The notes: generated from the letters alone by a model not told the origin. Positions 50,034 to 60,634 are shown, counted from the first letter of the stretch. The stretch is 64,000 nucleotides of DNA from Morococcus cerebrosus (GCF_022749515.1 NZ_CP094242.1:2170001-2234000); one strand, 5' to 3'. Numbers and translations: made by a program.

Positions 50034-50567
50034 TTATTTTTTCTTGGCTTCTTTCATCACTACTACTTCACCTACATAACGAACACCCTTACCTTTATAA
50101 GGTTCAGGAGAACGGAATGCACGAATTTCAGCAGCGACTTGACCAACTACTTGTTTATCTGCACCAGTCAAAACGATCTCTGTTTGGCTAGGAGTTTGAA
50201 CAGAAACGCCTTCTGGCATTTCATATACGATTGGATGAGAAAAACCCAGAGACAAATTCAAAACTTTGCCTTGAGCTTGAGCGCGATAACCCACACCAAT
50301 CAATTGTAGTTTTTTCTCAAAACCTTCTGAAACACCTTTGACCATATTATTAACTAATGCACGAGCAGTCCCTGACATAGCATTTGCCTGCTTACTGTCA
50401 TTTTTTGCAGCAAAAGTCAATTTGCCATCGTTCAGTTCAATGGCTACATCAGAATGCAAAGGAAAGGACAACTCGCCATTCTTACCCTTGATAACCAATG
50501 CTTCTGTTCCAAATTTTACTTCTACACCAGCAGGAACAGTCACTGGGTTTTTTGCGACACGTGACAT
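50034..50567 (-). CDS. rplF: 50S ribosomal protein L6
   Basis: 177 residues, [20 protein letters not shown] start and C-terminal [20 protein letters not shown], the L6 signature. Two duplicated RRM-like halves. Confidence 0.98.
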   Translation of the reverse strand: MSRVAKNPVTVPAGVEVKFGTEALVIKGKNGELSFPLHSDVAIELNDGKLTFAAKNDSKQANAMSGTARALVNNMVKGVSEGFEKKLQLIGVGYRAQAQGKVLNLSLGFSHPIVYEMPEGVSVQTPSQTEIVLTGADKQVVGQVAAEIRAFRSPEPYKGKGVRYVGEVVVMKEAKKK

Positions 50568-50580
50568 TTACTTTTCTCCA

Positions 50581-50973
50581 CTAGGCTACGATGCACAACA
50601 ACTCACCACCAACACCCTCAGAACGAGCCTTGCGGTCAGTCATCACACCTTTAGAAGTACTAACAATAGCGATACCCAAGCCATTCATAACATTAGGAAT
50701 TTCGCTAGAAGCTTTGTAAATACGCAAACCTGGACGTGAAACACGTTTAATTTGCTCAATCACAGGGCGACCTGCATAGTATTTCAATTGAATTTCCAAT
50801 ACCGGCTTCGCATCAGCAGAAACCGAAAAATCCTCGATATAACCTTCTTCTTTCAAGACTTTTGCAATTGCACACTTTAATTTGGAAGAAGGCATGGCAA
50901 CTACTACCTTATTGGCACGTTGCGCATTACGAATACGAGTCAACATATCGGAAATAGGATCATGCATACTCAT
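50581..50973 (-). CDS. rpsH: 30S ribosomal protein S8
   Basis: 130 residues; [20 protein letters not shown] start and [18 protein letters not shown] near the end. Known in E. coli to repress the spc operon by binding its mRNA near rplE. Confidence 0.98.
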   Translation of the reverse strand: MSMHDPISDMLTRIRNAQRANKVVVAMPSSKLKCAIAKVLKEEGYIEDFSVSADAKPVLEIQLKYYAGRPVIEQIKRVSRPGLRIYKASSEIPNVMNGLGIAIVSTSKGVMTDRKARSEGVGGELLCIVA

Positions 50974-50987
50974 TATTAATACTCCTA

Positions 50988-51293
50988 TTACCAGCTAGCT
51001 TTAACAACACCCGGAATCTCGCCACGCATAGCGATTTCACGGATTTTAATACGACCCAAACCGAATTTACGGAAAGTACCACGAGGACGACCTGTCAAAG
51101 CACAACGACGACGTTGACGTACAGGAGCTGCATTACGTGGAATGGATTGGAATTTCAGACGAGCTTCAAAACGCTCTTCTTCAGTTGCATTCGCATCATT
51201 AATAACAGCAAAAATTGCCTCACGTTTGGCTGCAAACTTTTTCGCCAAAGCTTGACGTTTTAGCTCACGATTAATAAGTGCTTTCTTAGCCAT
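50988..51293 (-). CDS. rpsN: 30S ribosomal protein S14 (zinc-free long form)
   Basis: 101 residues. The long form with a single Cys ([20 protein letters not shown]) rather than the four-Cys zinc form. It starts 2 bp before the rplE stop region. Confidence 0.98.
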   Translation of the reverse strand: MAKKALINRELKRQALAKKFAAKREAIFAVINDANATEEERFEARLKFQSIPRNAAPVRQRRRCALTGRPRGTFRKFGLGRIKIREIAMRGEIPGVVKASW

Positions 51294-51295
51294 GA

Positions 51296-51835
51296 TTATC
51301 CTTTAAACGGAAACTTGAACAGTGACAATAAAGCTTTAGCTTCTTCATCAGTTTTTGCAGTAGTTGTAATAGTAATATTCAAACCACGCAAAGCATCAAT
51401 TTTATCGTATTCAATTTCCGGGAAAATGATTTGCTCGCGAACACCCATATTGTAATTACCACGGCCATCAAAAGATTTGCCACTTACACCACGGAAGTCA
51501 CGCACTCGAGGTAATGCAATAGTAATCAAACGATCCAAAAATTCGAACATTTGATCACGACGCAGTGTTACTTTGCAACCCACAGGATAATTATCACGAA
51601 TTTTAAAGCCAGCGATAGATTTACGAGCAACAGTAACTACTGGTTTTTGACCAGCAATTTTTTCCAAATCAGATACAGCATGCTCCATAACTTTTTTATC
51701 AGCAACAGCCTCTCCAACCCCCATATTTAAAGTGATTTTTTCAATACGAGGAACTTCCATTACTGACTTGTAACCAAACTGTTTAACCAATTCAGGAACA
51801 ACTGTATCTTTATAAAACTCTCTCAAACGAGCCAT
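51296..51835 (-). CDS. rplE: 50S ribosomal protein L5
   Basis: 179 residues; [20 protein letters not shown] start, [20 protein letters not shown], and C-terminal [18 protein letters not shown]. Binds 5S rRNA and contacts P-site tRNA. Confidence 0.98.
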   Translation of the reverse strand: MARLREFYKDTVVPELVKQFGYKSVMEVPRIEKITLNMGVGEAVADKKVMEHAVSDLEKIAGQKPVVTVARKSIAGFKIRDNYPVGCKVTLRRDQMFEFLDRLITIALPRVRDFRGVSGKSFDGRGNYNMGVREQIIFPEIEYDKIDALRGLNITITTTAKTDEEAKALLSLFKFPFKG

Positions 51836-51844
51836 GTTATCTCC

Positions 51845-52168
51845 TTATGCTCCAATAACAGAGCCATTTGATTTGAAGAAACGAACGCGCTTCACTTTGC
51901 CTTCATTTTCAATCAGTTTAATACCAACACGGTCTGCTTTATTAGTTTCAGGATTCAGGATTGCAACATTAGAAATATCCAACGGCATTTCTTTCGAAAC
52001 AATACCACCCTCAATACCACGCATCGGATTAGGTTTTTGGTGACGTTTAACAACGTTAACACCTTCAACAACAACTTTACCATCCAATACGCGAACTACT
52101 TGACCTTGCTTACCTTTATCCTTACCAGTGATCACAACAACTTGGTCACCTTTAATGATTTTATTCAT
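51845..52168 (-). CDS. rplX: 50S ribosomal protein L24
   Basis: 107 residues with KOW motif ([20 protein letters not shown]) and [19 protein letters not shown]. Assembly initiator of the large subunit. Confidence 0.98.
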   Translation of the reverse strand: MNKIIKGDQVVVITGKDKGKQGQVVRVLDGKVVVEGVNVVKRHQKPNPMRGIEGGIVSKEMPLDISNVAILNPETNKADRVGIKLIENEGKVKRVRFFKSNGSVIGA

Positions 52169-52179
52169 CGCGCTATTCC

Positions 52180-52548
52180 TTATAACACTTCAGGCGCCAA
52201 TGAAACGATTTTCATAAATCGCTCAGTACGCAACTCACGGGTTACCGGACCAAAAATACGGGTACCCAGAGGTTCAAGTTTATTGTTTAACAACACGGCG
52301 GCGTTGTTATCGAATTTAATCAACGCACCATCAGGACGACGCACACCTTTAGCAGTACGAACAACAACTGCATTGTACACATCACCTTTTTTGACACGAC
52401 CACGCGGGGCCGCATCTTTAACTGCGACTTTAATAATATCGCCAACAGAAGCGTAGCGACGCTTAGATCCGCCCAATACCTTGATACACATCACGCGACG
52501 CGCACCAGAGTTATCAGCCACATCTAAGATGGTCTGCATTTGAATCAT
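52180..52548 (-). CDS. rplN: 50S ribosomal protein L14
   Basis: 122 residues; [20 protein letters not shown] start, signature [20 protein letters not shown]. First gene of the classical spc operon. It is preceded by an unusually long 225-bp gap. Confidence 0.98.
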   Translation of the reverse strand: MIQMQTILDVADNSGARRVMCIKVLGGSKRRYASVGDIIKVAVKDAAPRGRVKKGDVYNAVVVRTAKGVRRPDGALIKFDNNAAVLLNNKLEPLGTRIFGPVTRELRTERFMKIVSLAPEVL

Positions 52549-52773
52549 ATTAGTACCTTTAAATTAACCAACTTAATTTACCATTTTCATATAGCTCGCT
52601 CACCTATTTGAATTAAGCTAACTAAATGAAACCATCACGGTTCTAGTAAACCAGTCTTGGATCCCGAAGGGAAGAAACTTCCAGAAGAAACTGAAAGATA
52701 AGAAACGAAGTTTACACGCAAATTCACTTTGGCGCAACACTTCGTTTCTTATTGAAGCCAACTGTCTTAAATT
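52549..52773 (-). other. rpsQ-rplN intergenic region with long inverted repeat
   Basis: 225 bp without a gene in a run where other gaps are 0-25 bp. It contains a perfect 14-bp inverted repeat (52698-52711 with 52739-52752) and a second short one around GGAAGAAACTTCC (52670-52684). Candidate S10/spc operon junction signal: attenuator, processing site or protein-binding leader. Confidence 0.6.
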
Positions 52774-53037
52774 TTAAACAGTACGTGCTTTTTCAACCAG
52801 TTCTTTAACAACCCAAGATTTGGTTTTTGACAGTGGACGTGATTCCGCAATTACTACTACATCACCAATTCCATATTGATTATTTTCATCATGGGCATGG
52901 ATTTTAGTTGATAAACGGATGATTTTACCGTACAGAGGGTGTTTCACTTTACGCTCAACCAGCACTGTAACAGTTTTGTCCATTTTGTCGCTTACCACTT
53001 TGCCTTGCAAAGTACGAACATTTTTATTTTCGCTCAT
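52774..53037 (-). CDS. rpsQ: 30S ribosomal protein S17
   Basis: 87 residues; [42 protein letters not shown]-fold 16S binder. Its ATG overlaps the rpmC stop codon by one base. Confidence 0.98.
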   Translation of the reverse strand: MSENKNVRTLQGKVVSDKMDKTVTVLVERKVKHPLYGKIIRLSTKIHAHDENNQYGIGDVVVIAESRPLSKTKSWVVKELVEKARTV

Positions 53038-53228
53038 TACTTAGCACCTTTTTCAGTTAAAATGGTTTTAATACGAGCAATATCGCGACGTACACGTTTT
53101 AATTCGCTTGGTTTACCCAATTGACCAGTTGCGTTTTGCATACGTAAGCCAAACTGAGCTTTCAACAAGTCCAACAAATCTGCATTTAATTGCTCAATAG
53201 ATTTGTCTTTCAATTCATTTGCTTTCAT
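53037..53228 (-). CDS. rpmC: 50S ribosomal protein L29
   Basis: 63 residues; [20 protein letters not shown] and [20 protein letters not shown]. Tunnel-exit protein. One-base overlaps with rplP and rpsQ. Confidence 0.97.
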   Translation of the reverse strand: MKANELKDKSIEQLNADLLDLLKAQFGLRMQNATGQLGKPSELKRVRRDIARIKTILTEKGAK

Positions 53229-53644
53229 TATTGACCTACCTGTCTTACTACAAAGGTCGTAGGAATAGGCAATTTGGCAGCAGCCAATTCAAATGCTTCA
53301 CGAGCCAAAGCCTCTGGAACACCGTCCATTTCATACAACACTTTGCCTGGTTTGATTTCGGCAATGTAATATTCCACGTTACCTTTACCGCCACCCATAC
53401 GAACTTGAATAGGTTTTTCAGTAATTGGTTTATCAGGGAATACACGAATCCAAATACGACCACCACGTTTAATGTGGCGAGTCATTGTACGACGAGCAGC
53501 TTCGATTTGGCGGGCAGTCAAACGACCACGACCAACGGCTTTCAAACCGAACTCACCGAAACTTACTTTGTTACCGCGAGTAGCAATACCAGTATTGCGA
53601 CCTTTTTGTTGCTTGCGGTATTTCAGTCTAGTTGGCTGCAGCAT
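53228..53644 (-). CDS. rplP: 50S ribosomal protein L16
   Basis: 138 residues from [19 protein letters not shown]; an 11-codon upstream extension in the frame is not L16. It contains [20 protein letters not shown]. It overlaps the rpsC 3' end by 17 bp. Confidence 0.97.
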   Translation of the reverse strand: MLQPTRLKYRKQQKGRNTGIATRGNKVSFGEFGLKAVGRGRLTARQIEAARRTMTRHIKRGGRIWIRVFPDKPITEKPIQVRMGGGKGNVEYYIAEIKPGKVLYEMDGVPEALAREAFELAAAKLPIPTTFVVRQVGQ

Positions 53645-54323
53645 TACGTCCACCTGCCTTTCTTTGTTTCTTTTCATGCTCAGGCTTAGCCGAAGTCTTT
53701 ACATTGCCTTCAGTATAGACCCAAACTTTCAAACCCAGCACGCCATAAGTAGTATGAGCTTCGCTAGTTGCATAATCTACGTTTGCACGCAAAGTATGCA
53801 GCGGTACACGACCTTCGCGATACCATTCGCTACGGGCAATATCTGCACCGTTCAGACGACCAGAGGTCATAATCTTGATGCCTTTTGCACCTGAACGCAT
53901 AGCATTTTGCATTGCGCGCTTCATAGCACGGCGGAATTGAACACGTTTTTCTAATTGCTGTGCAATACCATCAGCAATAATTTGCGCATCCAATTCAGGT
54001 TTACGGATTTCTTCAATATTAACATGAACGGGCACACCCATCAGGGCTTGCAAATCACGTTTCAGAACTTCGATATCCTCACCTTTTTTACCAATTACAA
54101 CACCCGGACGGGCAGAGTGGATGGTAATACGTGCAGATTTTGCAGGACGTTCAATAACTACGCGACCAACAGAAGCATTCGCCAATTTTTTACGCAGGTA
54201 GTTACGAACATCAATGTCTTGTTTCAAAACAGCAGAAAAGTCGGTGCTTTTAGCAAACCATTTTGAAGCCCAGTCTTTAGTTACCGCCAGGCGAAAGCCT
54301 GTAGGGTTAATCTTTTGTCCCAT
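53628..54323 (-). CDS. rpsC: 30S ribosomal protein S3
   Basis: 231 residues. KH domain near [20 protein letters not shown] / [20 protein letters not shown] and C-terminal [24 protein letters not shown]-like CGTCTGAACGG lies in GRLNG. Confidence 0.98.
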   Translation of the reverse strand: MGQKINPTGFRLAVTKDWASKWFAKSTDFSAVLKQDIDVRNYLRKKLANASVGRVVIERPAKSARITIHSARPGVVIGKKGEDIEVLKRDLQALMGVPVHVNIEEIRKPELDAQIIADGIAQQLEKRVQFRRAMKRAMQNAMRSGAKGIKIMTSGRLNGADIARSEWYREGRVPLHTLRANVDYATSEAHTTYGVLGLKVWVYTEGNVKTSAKPEHEKKQRKAGGRNAAAN

Positions 54324-54332
54324 AGCTTTTCC

Positions 54333-54662
54333 TTAGTTGCCCACTGTCACGTTGATATGACAAGTTTGTTTTTCAATGCGGTTACCGCGACCTTTGGCAC
54401 GAGCTTGGAAACGTTTCAAGCTTGGACCTTTGTCAACAAAGATAGTTACCACTTTCAACTCATCAATGTCGGCACCGTTATTGTGCTCGGCATTAGCAAT
54501 AGCTGATTCCAATACTTTTTTAATCAACTCAGCACCTTTTTTAGGGCTGAAAGTCAAAATATTCAAAGCTTGGGCAACGTCTTTACCACGAATCAAATCA
54601 GCTACCAAACGAGCTTTTTGAGCTGAAATACGGGCATTTTTATGTTGTGCATTTACTCTCAT
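54333..54662 (-). CDS. rplV: 50S ribosomal protein L22
   Basis: 109 residues; [20 protein letters not shown] start and the extended tunnel loop region [20 protein letters not shown], the site of macrolide-resistance changes in other species. Confidence 0.98.
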   Translation of the reverse strand: MRVNAQHKNARISAQKARLVADLIRGKDVAQALNILTFSPKKGAELIKKVLESAIANAEHNNGADIDELKVVTIFVDKGPSLKRFQARAKGRGNRIEKQTCHINVTVGN

Positions 54663-54670
54663 GATTCACC

Positions 54671-54949
54671 TTATTTCTTTTTAGCCTTTTTATCAGCCAA
54701 GTGGCCTTTAAAGGTACGGGTCAATGAGAATTCACCTAATTTATGACCAACCATGTTATCGCTGATAAACACAGGCACATGGGTGCGGCCGTTGTGCACA
54801 GCAATGGTCAGACCGATAAAATCAGGCAGAATGGTAGAACGACGAGACCAAGTTTTAATCGGGCGCTTGTCGTTGCTTGCACGAGCAGCATCTACTTTTT
54901 TCAGCAAATGCAGGTCTACATATGGGCCTTTTTTCAATGAACGAGCCAT
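54671..54949 (-). CDS. rpsS: 30S ribosomal protein S19
   Basis: 92 residues; [20 protein letters not shown] and signature [20 protein letters not shown]. Head protein next to S13. Confidence 0.98.
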
Positions 54950-54954
54950 ACTAA

Positions 54955-55788
54955 TTAACCTTTATTTGAGTAACGACGACGAACAATCATGTTATCCGTG
55001 CGTTTGTTATTACGAGTGCGGTAGCCTTTAGCAGGAGTACCCCATGGGCTAACCGGTTCGCGAGCTTCACCGGTACGACCTTCACCACCACCATGCGGGT
55101 GATCGACAGGGTTCATGACAACACCACGAACGGTCGGACGAATACCGCGCCAACGATTGGCACCGGCTTTACCGATTTTCTTCAGGCTTTGCTCTTCGTT
55201 ACCGACTTCACCGATGGTTGCACGGCAATCTACGTTGATTTTACGAACTTCGCCAGAGCGCAGACGGACTTGAGCGTATGCACCTTCTTTAGCCAACAAT
55301 ACCGCAGAAGCACCGGCAGAACGTGCAATTTGAGCACCTTTGCCAGGTTTCATTTCGATACAGTGGATAGTTGTACCAACGGGGATGTTGCGGATCGGCA
55401 GGGTGTTACCTACTTTGATGGCAGCTTCAGCACCGGAAACCAATACAGCACCGGCTTGAATACCGCGAGGAGCGATGATGTAGCGACGCTCACCGTCTGC
55501 ATAGCACAACAGTGCAATGAAGGCAGTACGGTTAGGATCGTATTCAATACGCTCTACTTTTGCAGGGATACCGTCTTTGTTACGTTTAAAGTCTACAACA
55601 CGGTAATGGTGTTTATGACCGCCCCCTTTGTGACGGGTGGTGATATGACCATTATTGTTACGACCGGCAGTAGAATTTTTCTTTTCGAGCAAAGGTGCAT
55701 AAGGCGCACCTTTGTGCAAACCTTCTGTTACCACGCGAACCATGCCGCGACGGCCTGCAGAAGTTGGCTTCATTTTAACAATTGCCAT
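54955..55788 (-). CDS. rplB: 50S ribosomal protein L2
   Basis: 277 residues; [20 protein letters not shown], the conserved [20 protein letters not shown] and [20 protein letters not shown] including the His implicated in peptidyl transferase organisation. Confidence 0.98.
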
Positions 55789-55793
55789 TTTGT

Positions 55794-56108
55794 TTATTCC
55801 TTATCTGCAGCTGCAGCAGCGGCTTCCAAATCCAACTCTTGACCGGCAGCCAAGCTTACATAAGCTTTTTTAACATCGCTGCGGCGGCCCAAAGTACGAC
55901 CAAAACGCTTAGTTTTACCTTTAGTGGTAACGGTAGTTACAGAAGCAACTTGAACACCGAACAGCAGCTCAACAGCCGCTTTGATTTCAGGTTTGGTTGC
56001 ATTTGCCAAAACTTTAAACGTCATTTGGTTGCGTTTTTCAGCCAATACGTTGCTTTTTTCAGAAACGATAGGTGCCAAAATCACTTGAGTCAAACGTTGT
56101 TGATTCAT
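55794..56108 (-). CDS. rplW: 50S ribosomal protein L23
   Basis: 104 residues from [24 protein letters not shown] stands 8 nt before this ATG, whereas the ATG two codons earlier (56114) is too close to it. It overlaps rplD by 4 bp. Exit-tunnel docking site for SRP and trigger factor. Confidence 0.97.
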   Translation of the reverse strand: MNQQRLTQVILAPIVSEKSNVLAEKRNQMTFKVLANATKPEIKAAVELLFGVQVASVTTVTTKGKTKRFGRTLGRRSDVKKAYVSLAAGQELDLEAAAAAADKE

Positions 56109-56725
56109 ACCCATTGCTCCTCTAATTGTGCAACTGCATCTTTAGTGATGATTACTTTTTTGTAACGCAGCAAGCTGTAAGGATCAACTTGTTGAGCTTC
56201 CAAAACCAACACGTTTGGCAAGTTGCGTGAAGCCAAGTAAACATTCTCATCGAGCTGTTTGGTTACAAACAGCACTTGCTCCAGACCCAGATTTTTCACT
56301 TGTTCAGCAAAAACTTTGGTTTTAGGAGTTTCAGCAGTCAACGCTTCGATCGCAAACAAACGCTCGTCACGGGCCAATTGGGACAGGATAGTCGCCATAC
56401 CGGCACGGTACATTTTACGGTTTACTTTTTGAGTGAAGTTTTCGTCGGGTTTGTTCGGGAACGCACGACCACCTTTACGCCACAGCGGAGAAGAAGTCAT
56501 ACCGGAACGGGCACGGCCGGTACCTTTTTGGCGCCATGGTTTTTTGGTTGAGTGTTTTACTTCGGCACGGGTTTTTTGAGCACGGTTGCCAGAGCGGGCG
56601 TTTGCCAAGTAGGCATTTACCAGCTGATGAACCAACGCTTCATTGTATTCGCGAGCGAACAAAGCATCAGAAACAGACAGACTGCCTGAAACTTGTCCTT
56701 TAGCGTCAATTACTTTCAATTCCAT
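56105..56725 (-). CDS. rplD: 50S ribosomal protein L4
   Basis: 206 residues; [20 protein letters not shown] and the tunnel loop [20 protein letters not shown]. In E. coli it also represses the S10 operon. It overlaps the rplC stop by one base. Confidence 0.98.
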   Translation of the reverse strand: MELKVIDAKGQVSGSLSVSDALFAREYNEALVHQLVNAYLANARSGNRAQKTRAEVKHSTKKPWRQKGTGRARSGMTSSPLWRKGGRAFPNKPDENFTQKVNRKMYRAGMATILSQLARDERLFAIEALTAETPKTKVFAEQVKNLGLEQVLFVTKQLDENVYLASRNLPNVLVLEAQQVDPYSLLRYKKVIITKDAVAQLEEQWV

Positions 56726-57369
56726 TACGCACCTACTTTCACGCTAGGACGAACTACAACATCGCTGTTGACCGCACCCGGAACAGCACCCTTAACCAAC
56801 AGCAGTTGGCGTTCTGCATCAACACGGACAACTTCCAGTTTTTGGACAGTTGCTTTGGTGTTGCCGTATTGACCGGCCATGCGTTTACCGGGGAACACGC
56901 GACCTGGGTCTTGCGCCATACCGATAGAGCCTGGAACACGGTGAGAACGGGAGTTACCGTGGGAAGTGCGTTGGGCACCGAAGTTATGACGTTTGATCGT
57001 ACCGGAGAAACCTTTACCTTTAGAGGTACCGGTTACATCAACCAGTTGACCGACTTCAAACATAGAAACGGTGATTTCGTCACCGGCTTTCAATTCAGCC
57101 AGTTTTTCTTCAGTCAAAGCAAACTCGATCAAACCGCGACCGGCTTCAACACCTGCTTTTGCAAAGTGTCCGGCTTCGGCTTTGTTGACACGGTTAGCTT
57201 TTTTCTGACCAAAGGTAACTTGAACGGCGGTATAGCCGTCAGCATCTTTGGATTTTACTTGTGTAACGCGGTTGGCAGACATATCCAAAACGGTTACCGG
57301 AACAGAAACACCCTGTTCGTCGAACACGCGGGTCATACCAACTTTGCGTCCAACCAGACCTAAAGTCAT
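56725..57369 (-). CDS. rplC: 50S ribosomal protein L3
   Basis: 214 residues from [20 protein letters not shown]; the frame's 24-residue upstream extension lies in the leader. It contains [20 protein letters not shown] and the loop [20 protein letters not shown]. First gene of the run here: rpsJ, normally in front, is not in the window. Confidence 0.98.
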   Translation of the reverse strand: MTLGLVGRKVGMTRVFDEQGVSVPVTVLDMSANRVTQVKSKDADGYTAVQVTFGQKKANRVNKAEAGHFAKAGVEAGRGLIEFALTEEKLAELKAGDEITVSMFEVGQLVDVTGTSKGKGFSGTIKRHNFGAQRTSHGNSRSHRVPGSIGMAQDPGRVFPGKRMAGQYGNTKATVQKLEVVRVDAERQLLLVKGAVPGAVNSDVVVRPSVKVGA

Positions 57370-57429
57370 GATTATTTTCCTTTTAAAGTAAAGGGGCGGG
57401 CTACGATTGGCCTGCCTTCGGACAATGAT

Positions 57430-57489
57430 AAAACTTGGCACAAATGTACCAAGTCCGCCATTATAATCGACAAATCAAGCAAATACCAA
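57430..57489 (-). promoter_or_regulatory. Promoter and leader hairpin in front of rplC
   Basis: Minus strand TTGGTA (57484-57489), 18-bp spacer, TATAAT (57460-57465). An ACTTGGTACATTTGTGCCAAG hairpin in the leader (about 57432-57453) follows. This would drive rplC and the rest of the ribosomal run without rpsJ. Confidence 0.7.
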
Positions 57490-57608
57490 TATTTTTTTAA
57501 CACAGGGGCTTACTCGTGCTTTTTATCTCTATAAATCTATATTTCGCCGTCTATATATCCGAGGGAAGCGGTGTGTTGTTTACACACAAATCACCTTCCA
57601 TATTTAAC

Positions 57609-57655
57609 AAAAGGCCGTCTGAAAACCACAATCAATGGTTTTCAGACGACCTTTT
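57609..57655. terminator. Mixed-dialect DUS hairpin terminator of ampG
   Basis: The left arm carries AGGCCGTCTGAAAAC (AG-DUS form), the right arm the complement of AGGTCGTCTGAAAAC (mucDUS form). On the minus strand the mismatch becomes a U-G pair, so it still works as the terminator of minus-strand ampG. Confidence 0.85.
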
Positions 57656-57682
57656 ATCCTACCGATACATTCAAACAACGGT

Positions 57683-58954
57683 CTATTTCGCTTTATCTCC
57701 GTTCCAAGGTGCAACTTTAAACAGCAACAACATGCCTGGAATCCCCAATATGAAACACAGCCAGAAGAAATTGACGTAGCCCATCGCTTCAATCAGAAAC
57801 CCTGCTGTCGCATTCATAAACGTACGCGGTACGGCGGATAGGCTGGACAGCAGCGCAAACTGCGTGGCGGTAAATGCGGTATTGGTTTGTTGCGCCATAT
57901 ACGACACAAATGCCACCGTACCCAAGCCGACACCTACTGCCTCGGCAGCAATGACGACTGCCAACATGGTTCGTTCTGATGCACCCACATGCTCGAAATG
58001 TCCGAAACTTGCCAGCCACGCAAAACCTAAAATCGTCACCCATTGCACCAAACCCAAAAGCCACAATGCACGGTTCACGCCTAATTTGTTTACCCAAATG
58101 CCGCCGATAATCCCGAAAATCACCGCCGGCCACAATCCCGCGTTTTTCGCAATCAGTCCGATGTCGGTCTTGGAGAAACCCATGTCGATATAAAACGGTG
58201 TTGCTAAGGCGGTTGCCATGCTGTCACCCAGTTTATACAGCAAGATAAACGCCAAAATAATCAGTGCCTGCGTAACGCTTTGACGGGTAAAGAAATCGCG
58301 GAACGGCTCGATAACGGTATCTTTCAATCCTTTTGCACCGACGGGTTGTTGTGCTGGTTCTCGCGCGACAAATAAAGTAGCCAATAAACCCGGAATCATG
58401 AATAGCGCGGTAATGACGAATACAGATGACCAAGGCATCCTATCGGCTAAAATCAGACTTAATGAAGCCGGAATCAGAGAGGAAATACGATAAGCATTTA
58501 CATACAGCGAGTTACCCAAAACCAACTCTTCATCGGACAACACTTCTCGGCGGAAAGCATCGATCACAATATCCTGACTGGCGGAAAAAAACGCCACTAC
58601 CAAAGACAGCCCCAAAATAATCGACAAATGTTCTTGCGGGCGGACAAACGCGTAGGCAGCCAAAAGCAACAAAAGCGCGATCTGCATCACCAACATCCAA
58701 CCGCGCCGCAAACCTAAAAACGGCAGGCGTACAGAGTCCATGAGCGGAGACCAGATAAATTTCCAAGTGTAGGGAAAACCGATCAGGGCAAACAGGCCAA
58801 TGGTTTTCAAATCAACATGTTCGCTGCGCAGCCATGCCGGAATCAGGCTGTATAGGAAATAAAGCGGCAGTCCCGATGTGAAGCCCGTAAAAATACAGAT
58901 CAGCATATTGCGCGAAAAAGTCTGCTGCATAGTGCTTGGTTGGGAATCAGTCAT
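57683..58954 (-). CDS. ampG: AmpG-type muropeptide permease (MFS)
   Basis: 423 residues, 12 or more membrane helices. AmpG features: FTSGLPLYFLYSLIPAWLRS, LIGFPYTWKFIWSPLMDSVR, FFSASQDIVIDAFRREVLSD, KLGDSMATALATPFYIDMGF and TATQFALLSSLSAVPRTFMN. It imports GlcNAc-anhydroMurNAc peptides released in wall turnover. A second ATG (residue 9) is also possible. It ends ~315 bp from the rplC start. Confidence 0.92.
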   Translation of the reverse strand: MTDSQPSTMQQTFSRNMLICIFTGFTSGLPLYFLYSLIPAWLRSEHVDLKTIGLFALIGFPYTWKFIWSPLMDSVRLPFLGLRRGWMLVMQIALLLLLAAYAFVRPQEHLSIILGLSLVVAFFSASQDIVIDAFRREVLSDEELVLGNSLYVNAYRISSLIPASLSLILADRMPWSSVFVITALFMIPGLLATLFVAREPAQQPVGAKGLKDTVIEPFRDFFTRQSVTQALIILAFILLYKLGDSMATALATPFYIDMGFSKTDIGLIAKNAGLWPAVIFGIIGGIWVNKLGVNRALWLLGLVQWVTILGFAWLASFGHFEHVGASERTMLAVVIAAEAVGVGLGTVAFVSYMAQQTNTAFTATQFALLSSLSAVPRTFMNATAGFLIEAMGYVNFFWLCFILGIPGMLLLFKVAPWNGDKAK

Positions 58955-59037
58955 AATGGATGAGCAACATCAAAAAGAAAGGCGCATTGTAACAAATCCT
59001 GTTCAAACAAACTTTAAACTATGCATAATAATCAAAA

Positions 59038-59077
59038 AGGTCGTCTGAAAACCCGAAATCCGATTTTCAGACGACCT
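59038..59077. terminator. DUS-pair hairpin terminator of MFS gene
   Basis: AAGGTCGTCTGAAAACCCGA ... CAGACGACCT. The whole ~40-bp hairpin including loop is repeated identically at 60516-60556 on the other side of the MFS gene. Confidence 0.88.
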
Positions 59078-59097
59078 GTCTTGGTTGCGTCAGCGGT

Positions 59098-60312
59098 TTA
59101 CGCCGCTTTCTTTTCGCGTATCGGCAGGTTCAGCAAAGCCGCCGTCCCCGCCAACACCGCGTCGGCATACCACATCCAGCCGTAATCGTTGAACCGGTAA
59201 ATCACGATGCCGCCGATATACGAGCCTAAAAAGCCGCCGATTTGGTGGCTCAACATCGTCAGTCCGAACAGCGTCGCCAGATAGCGCGTGCCGAACAGTT
59301 TGCCCGTAATCGCAGCGGTCGGGGCGACGGTAGCGAGCCAAGTGAAGCCCAGCGCGGCGGCGAAAATGTAGAAATTGACGTCGGTTCTCGGGGCGGCAAG
59401 GTATATCAGCACCATCGCCACACGCGAGGCGTAGAGTCCGAACAAAACATATTTGCCCAAAAACCGCCCCGTACACCAGCCCGAAAAAATGCAGCCCGCA
59501 ATGTTCGCCAAGCCGATAATCGCAATCGAAGTCGAAGCGACCGAAGCAGGCAAGCCGCAGAGCGCGATTTCGTTGGGCAGGTGGGTCACTAAAAACGCGA
59601 TGTGGAAACCGCAGGTAAAAAAGCCCAAGTGCAGCAGGATGTAGCTGCGGTCTTTAAACGCCGCTTTGACTGCCTGCCCCAGCGATTGCCCGTTTTCAGA
59701 CGACGTGTGGTGCGTGGCGACAGCGTTTTTGCCGCCCGCCAGCCACCACGAAATCGGCAGGATTAAAAGCGCAATCCCGCCCCAAACATAAAACGTCCCC
59801 GTCCAGCCGACGGCGGGCAACACCAGCAAACCCTGCACCAGCGGCGCAAACAGAAACTGCCCCGCCGAACCGCCTGCGTTGACCAGACCCGAAGCCAAAC
59901 CGCGTTTGTGCGGCGGCACTTTCGCCGCGACCTGCCCCATGATGATGGAGAAACCACCCGCGCCCGTTCCGAATGCAAAAAGCAGCCCGATTGCCAGCAT
60001 CAGCCCCCAATAAGTCGGCATCTGCGGCACCATCAGGCAGGCACAGACCAACAGCAACGCGCCGCCGCCCAAAACCTTAAACGCGCCGAAGCGGTCGGCA
60101 AGCGCGCCGGAAAGCGGCTGGGACACGCCCCACATCAACTGGAAAACGGCAATAATCAGGCTGAACTCTTGGATACTCAGCTCGGTAGAGTCGACGACGG
60201 GGCGGACAAACAGTCCCATAGTCATGCGCATACCGATGGTAATCAGCAGGATGGCGGCGGCAGCGGCGGTCACCAGCCAAAGGTTGGGGGATTTTTGCTG
60301 TGTGTGGGTCAT
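59098..60312 (-). CDS. Major facilitator superfamily transporter (OFA/monocarboxylate-like)
   Basis: 404 residues, 12 membrane helices. MFS motif-A-like loop GALADRFGAFKVLGGGALLL, and the TM5 motif region SAGQFLFAPLVQGLLVLPAV. Its helix-1 pattern ITIGMRMTMGLFVRPVVDST and PPHKRGLASGLVNAGGSAGQ resemble oxalate/formate antiporter-like or nitrite/cyanate-like members. Substrate unknown. It is bracketed by identical DUS hairpins. Confidence 0.82.
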   Translation of the reverse strand: MTHTQQKSPNLWLVTAAAAAILLITIGMRMTMGLFVRPVVDSTELSIQEFSLIIAVFQLMWGVSQPLSGALADRFGAFKVLGGGALLLVCACLMVPQMPTYWGLMLAIGLLFAFGTGAGGFSIIMGQVAAKVPPHKRGLASGLVNAGGSAGQFLFAPLVQGLLVLPAVGWTGTFYVWGGIALLILPISWWLAGGKNAVATHHTSSENGQSLGQAVKAAFKDRSYILLHLGFFTCGFHIAFLVTHLPNEIALCGLPASVASTSIAIIGLANIAGCIFSGWCTGRFLGKYVLFGLYASRVAMVLIYLAAPRTDVNFYIFAAALGFTWLATVAPTAAITGKLFGTRYLATLFGLTMLSHQIGGFLGSYIGGIVIYRFNDYGWMWYADAVLAGTAALLNLPIREKKAA

Positions 60313-60514
60313 GGTTATGGTTTGTTTCTATTGGAAAATGCCGTTCAATCAACCGGCAAAACGACGGATTTTAACAAACGGGCTGACGCAGGCTAAATAA
60401 CTCCTGATGCTTTGGATATAGCCAAAACCTCTATCCGCGCCGCATTGACCGTTCTCCTTTACCTGCAAGGCAGGACATGGAACATGGACGGAAATTCAGT
60501 GCGTAAAGAACGGC
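60313..60514. other. Non-coding gap upstream of MFS gene
   Basis: No gene seen. It should hold the MFS gene promoter on the minus strand. Confidence 0.4.
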
Positions 60515-60557
60515 AAAGGTCGTCTGAAAACCCGAAATCCGATTTTCAGACGACCTT
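60515..60557. terminator. DUS-pair hairpin (second copy of the 59038 hairpin)
   Basis: Same stem and loop as at 59038-59077 and same orientation. It lies upstream of the MFS gene and of the small membrane protein gene, where no gene end needs a terminator. Confidence 0.85.
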
Positions 60558-60634
60558 CAACCGAGAATCCCCCAACCAACCCGTACCCGCGGCTTGAAAT
60601 GACACTCTCGGACAGTTGATTAAGGAGAAGTAGC

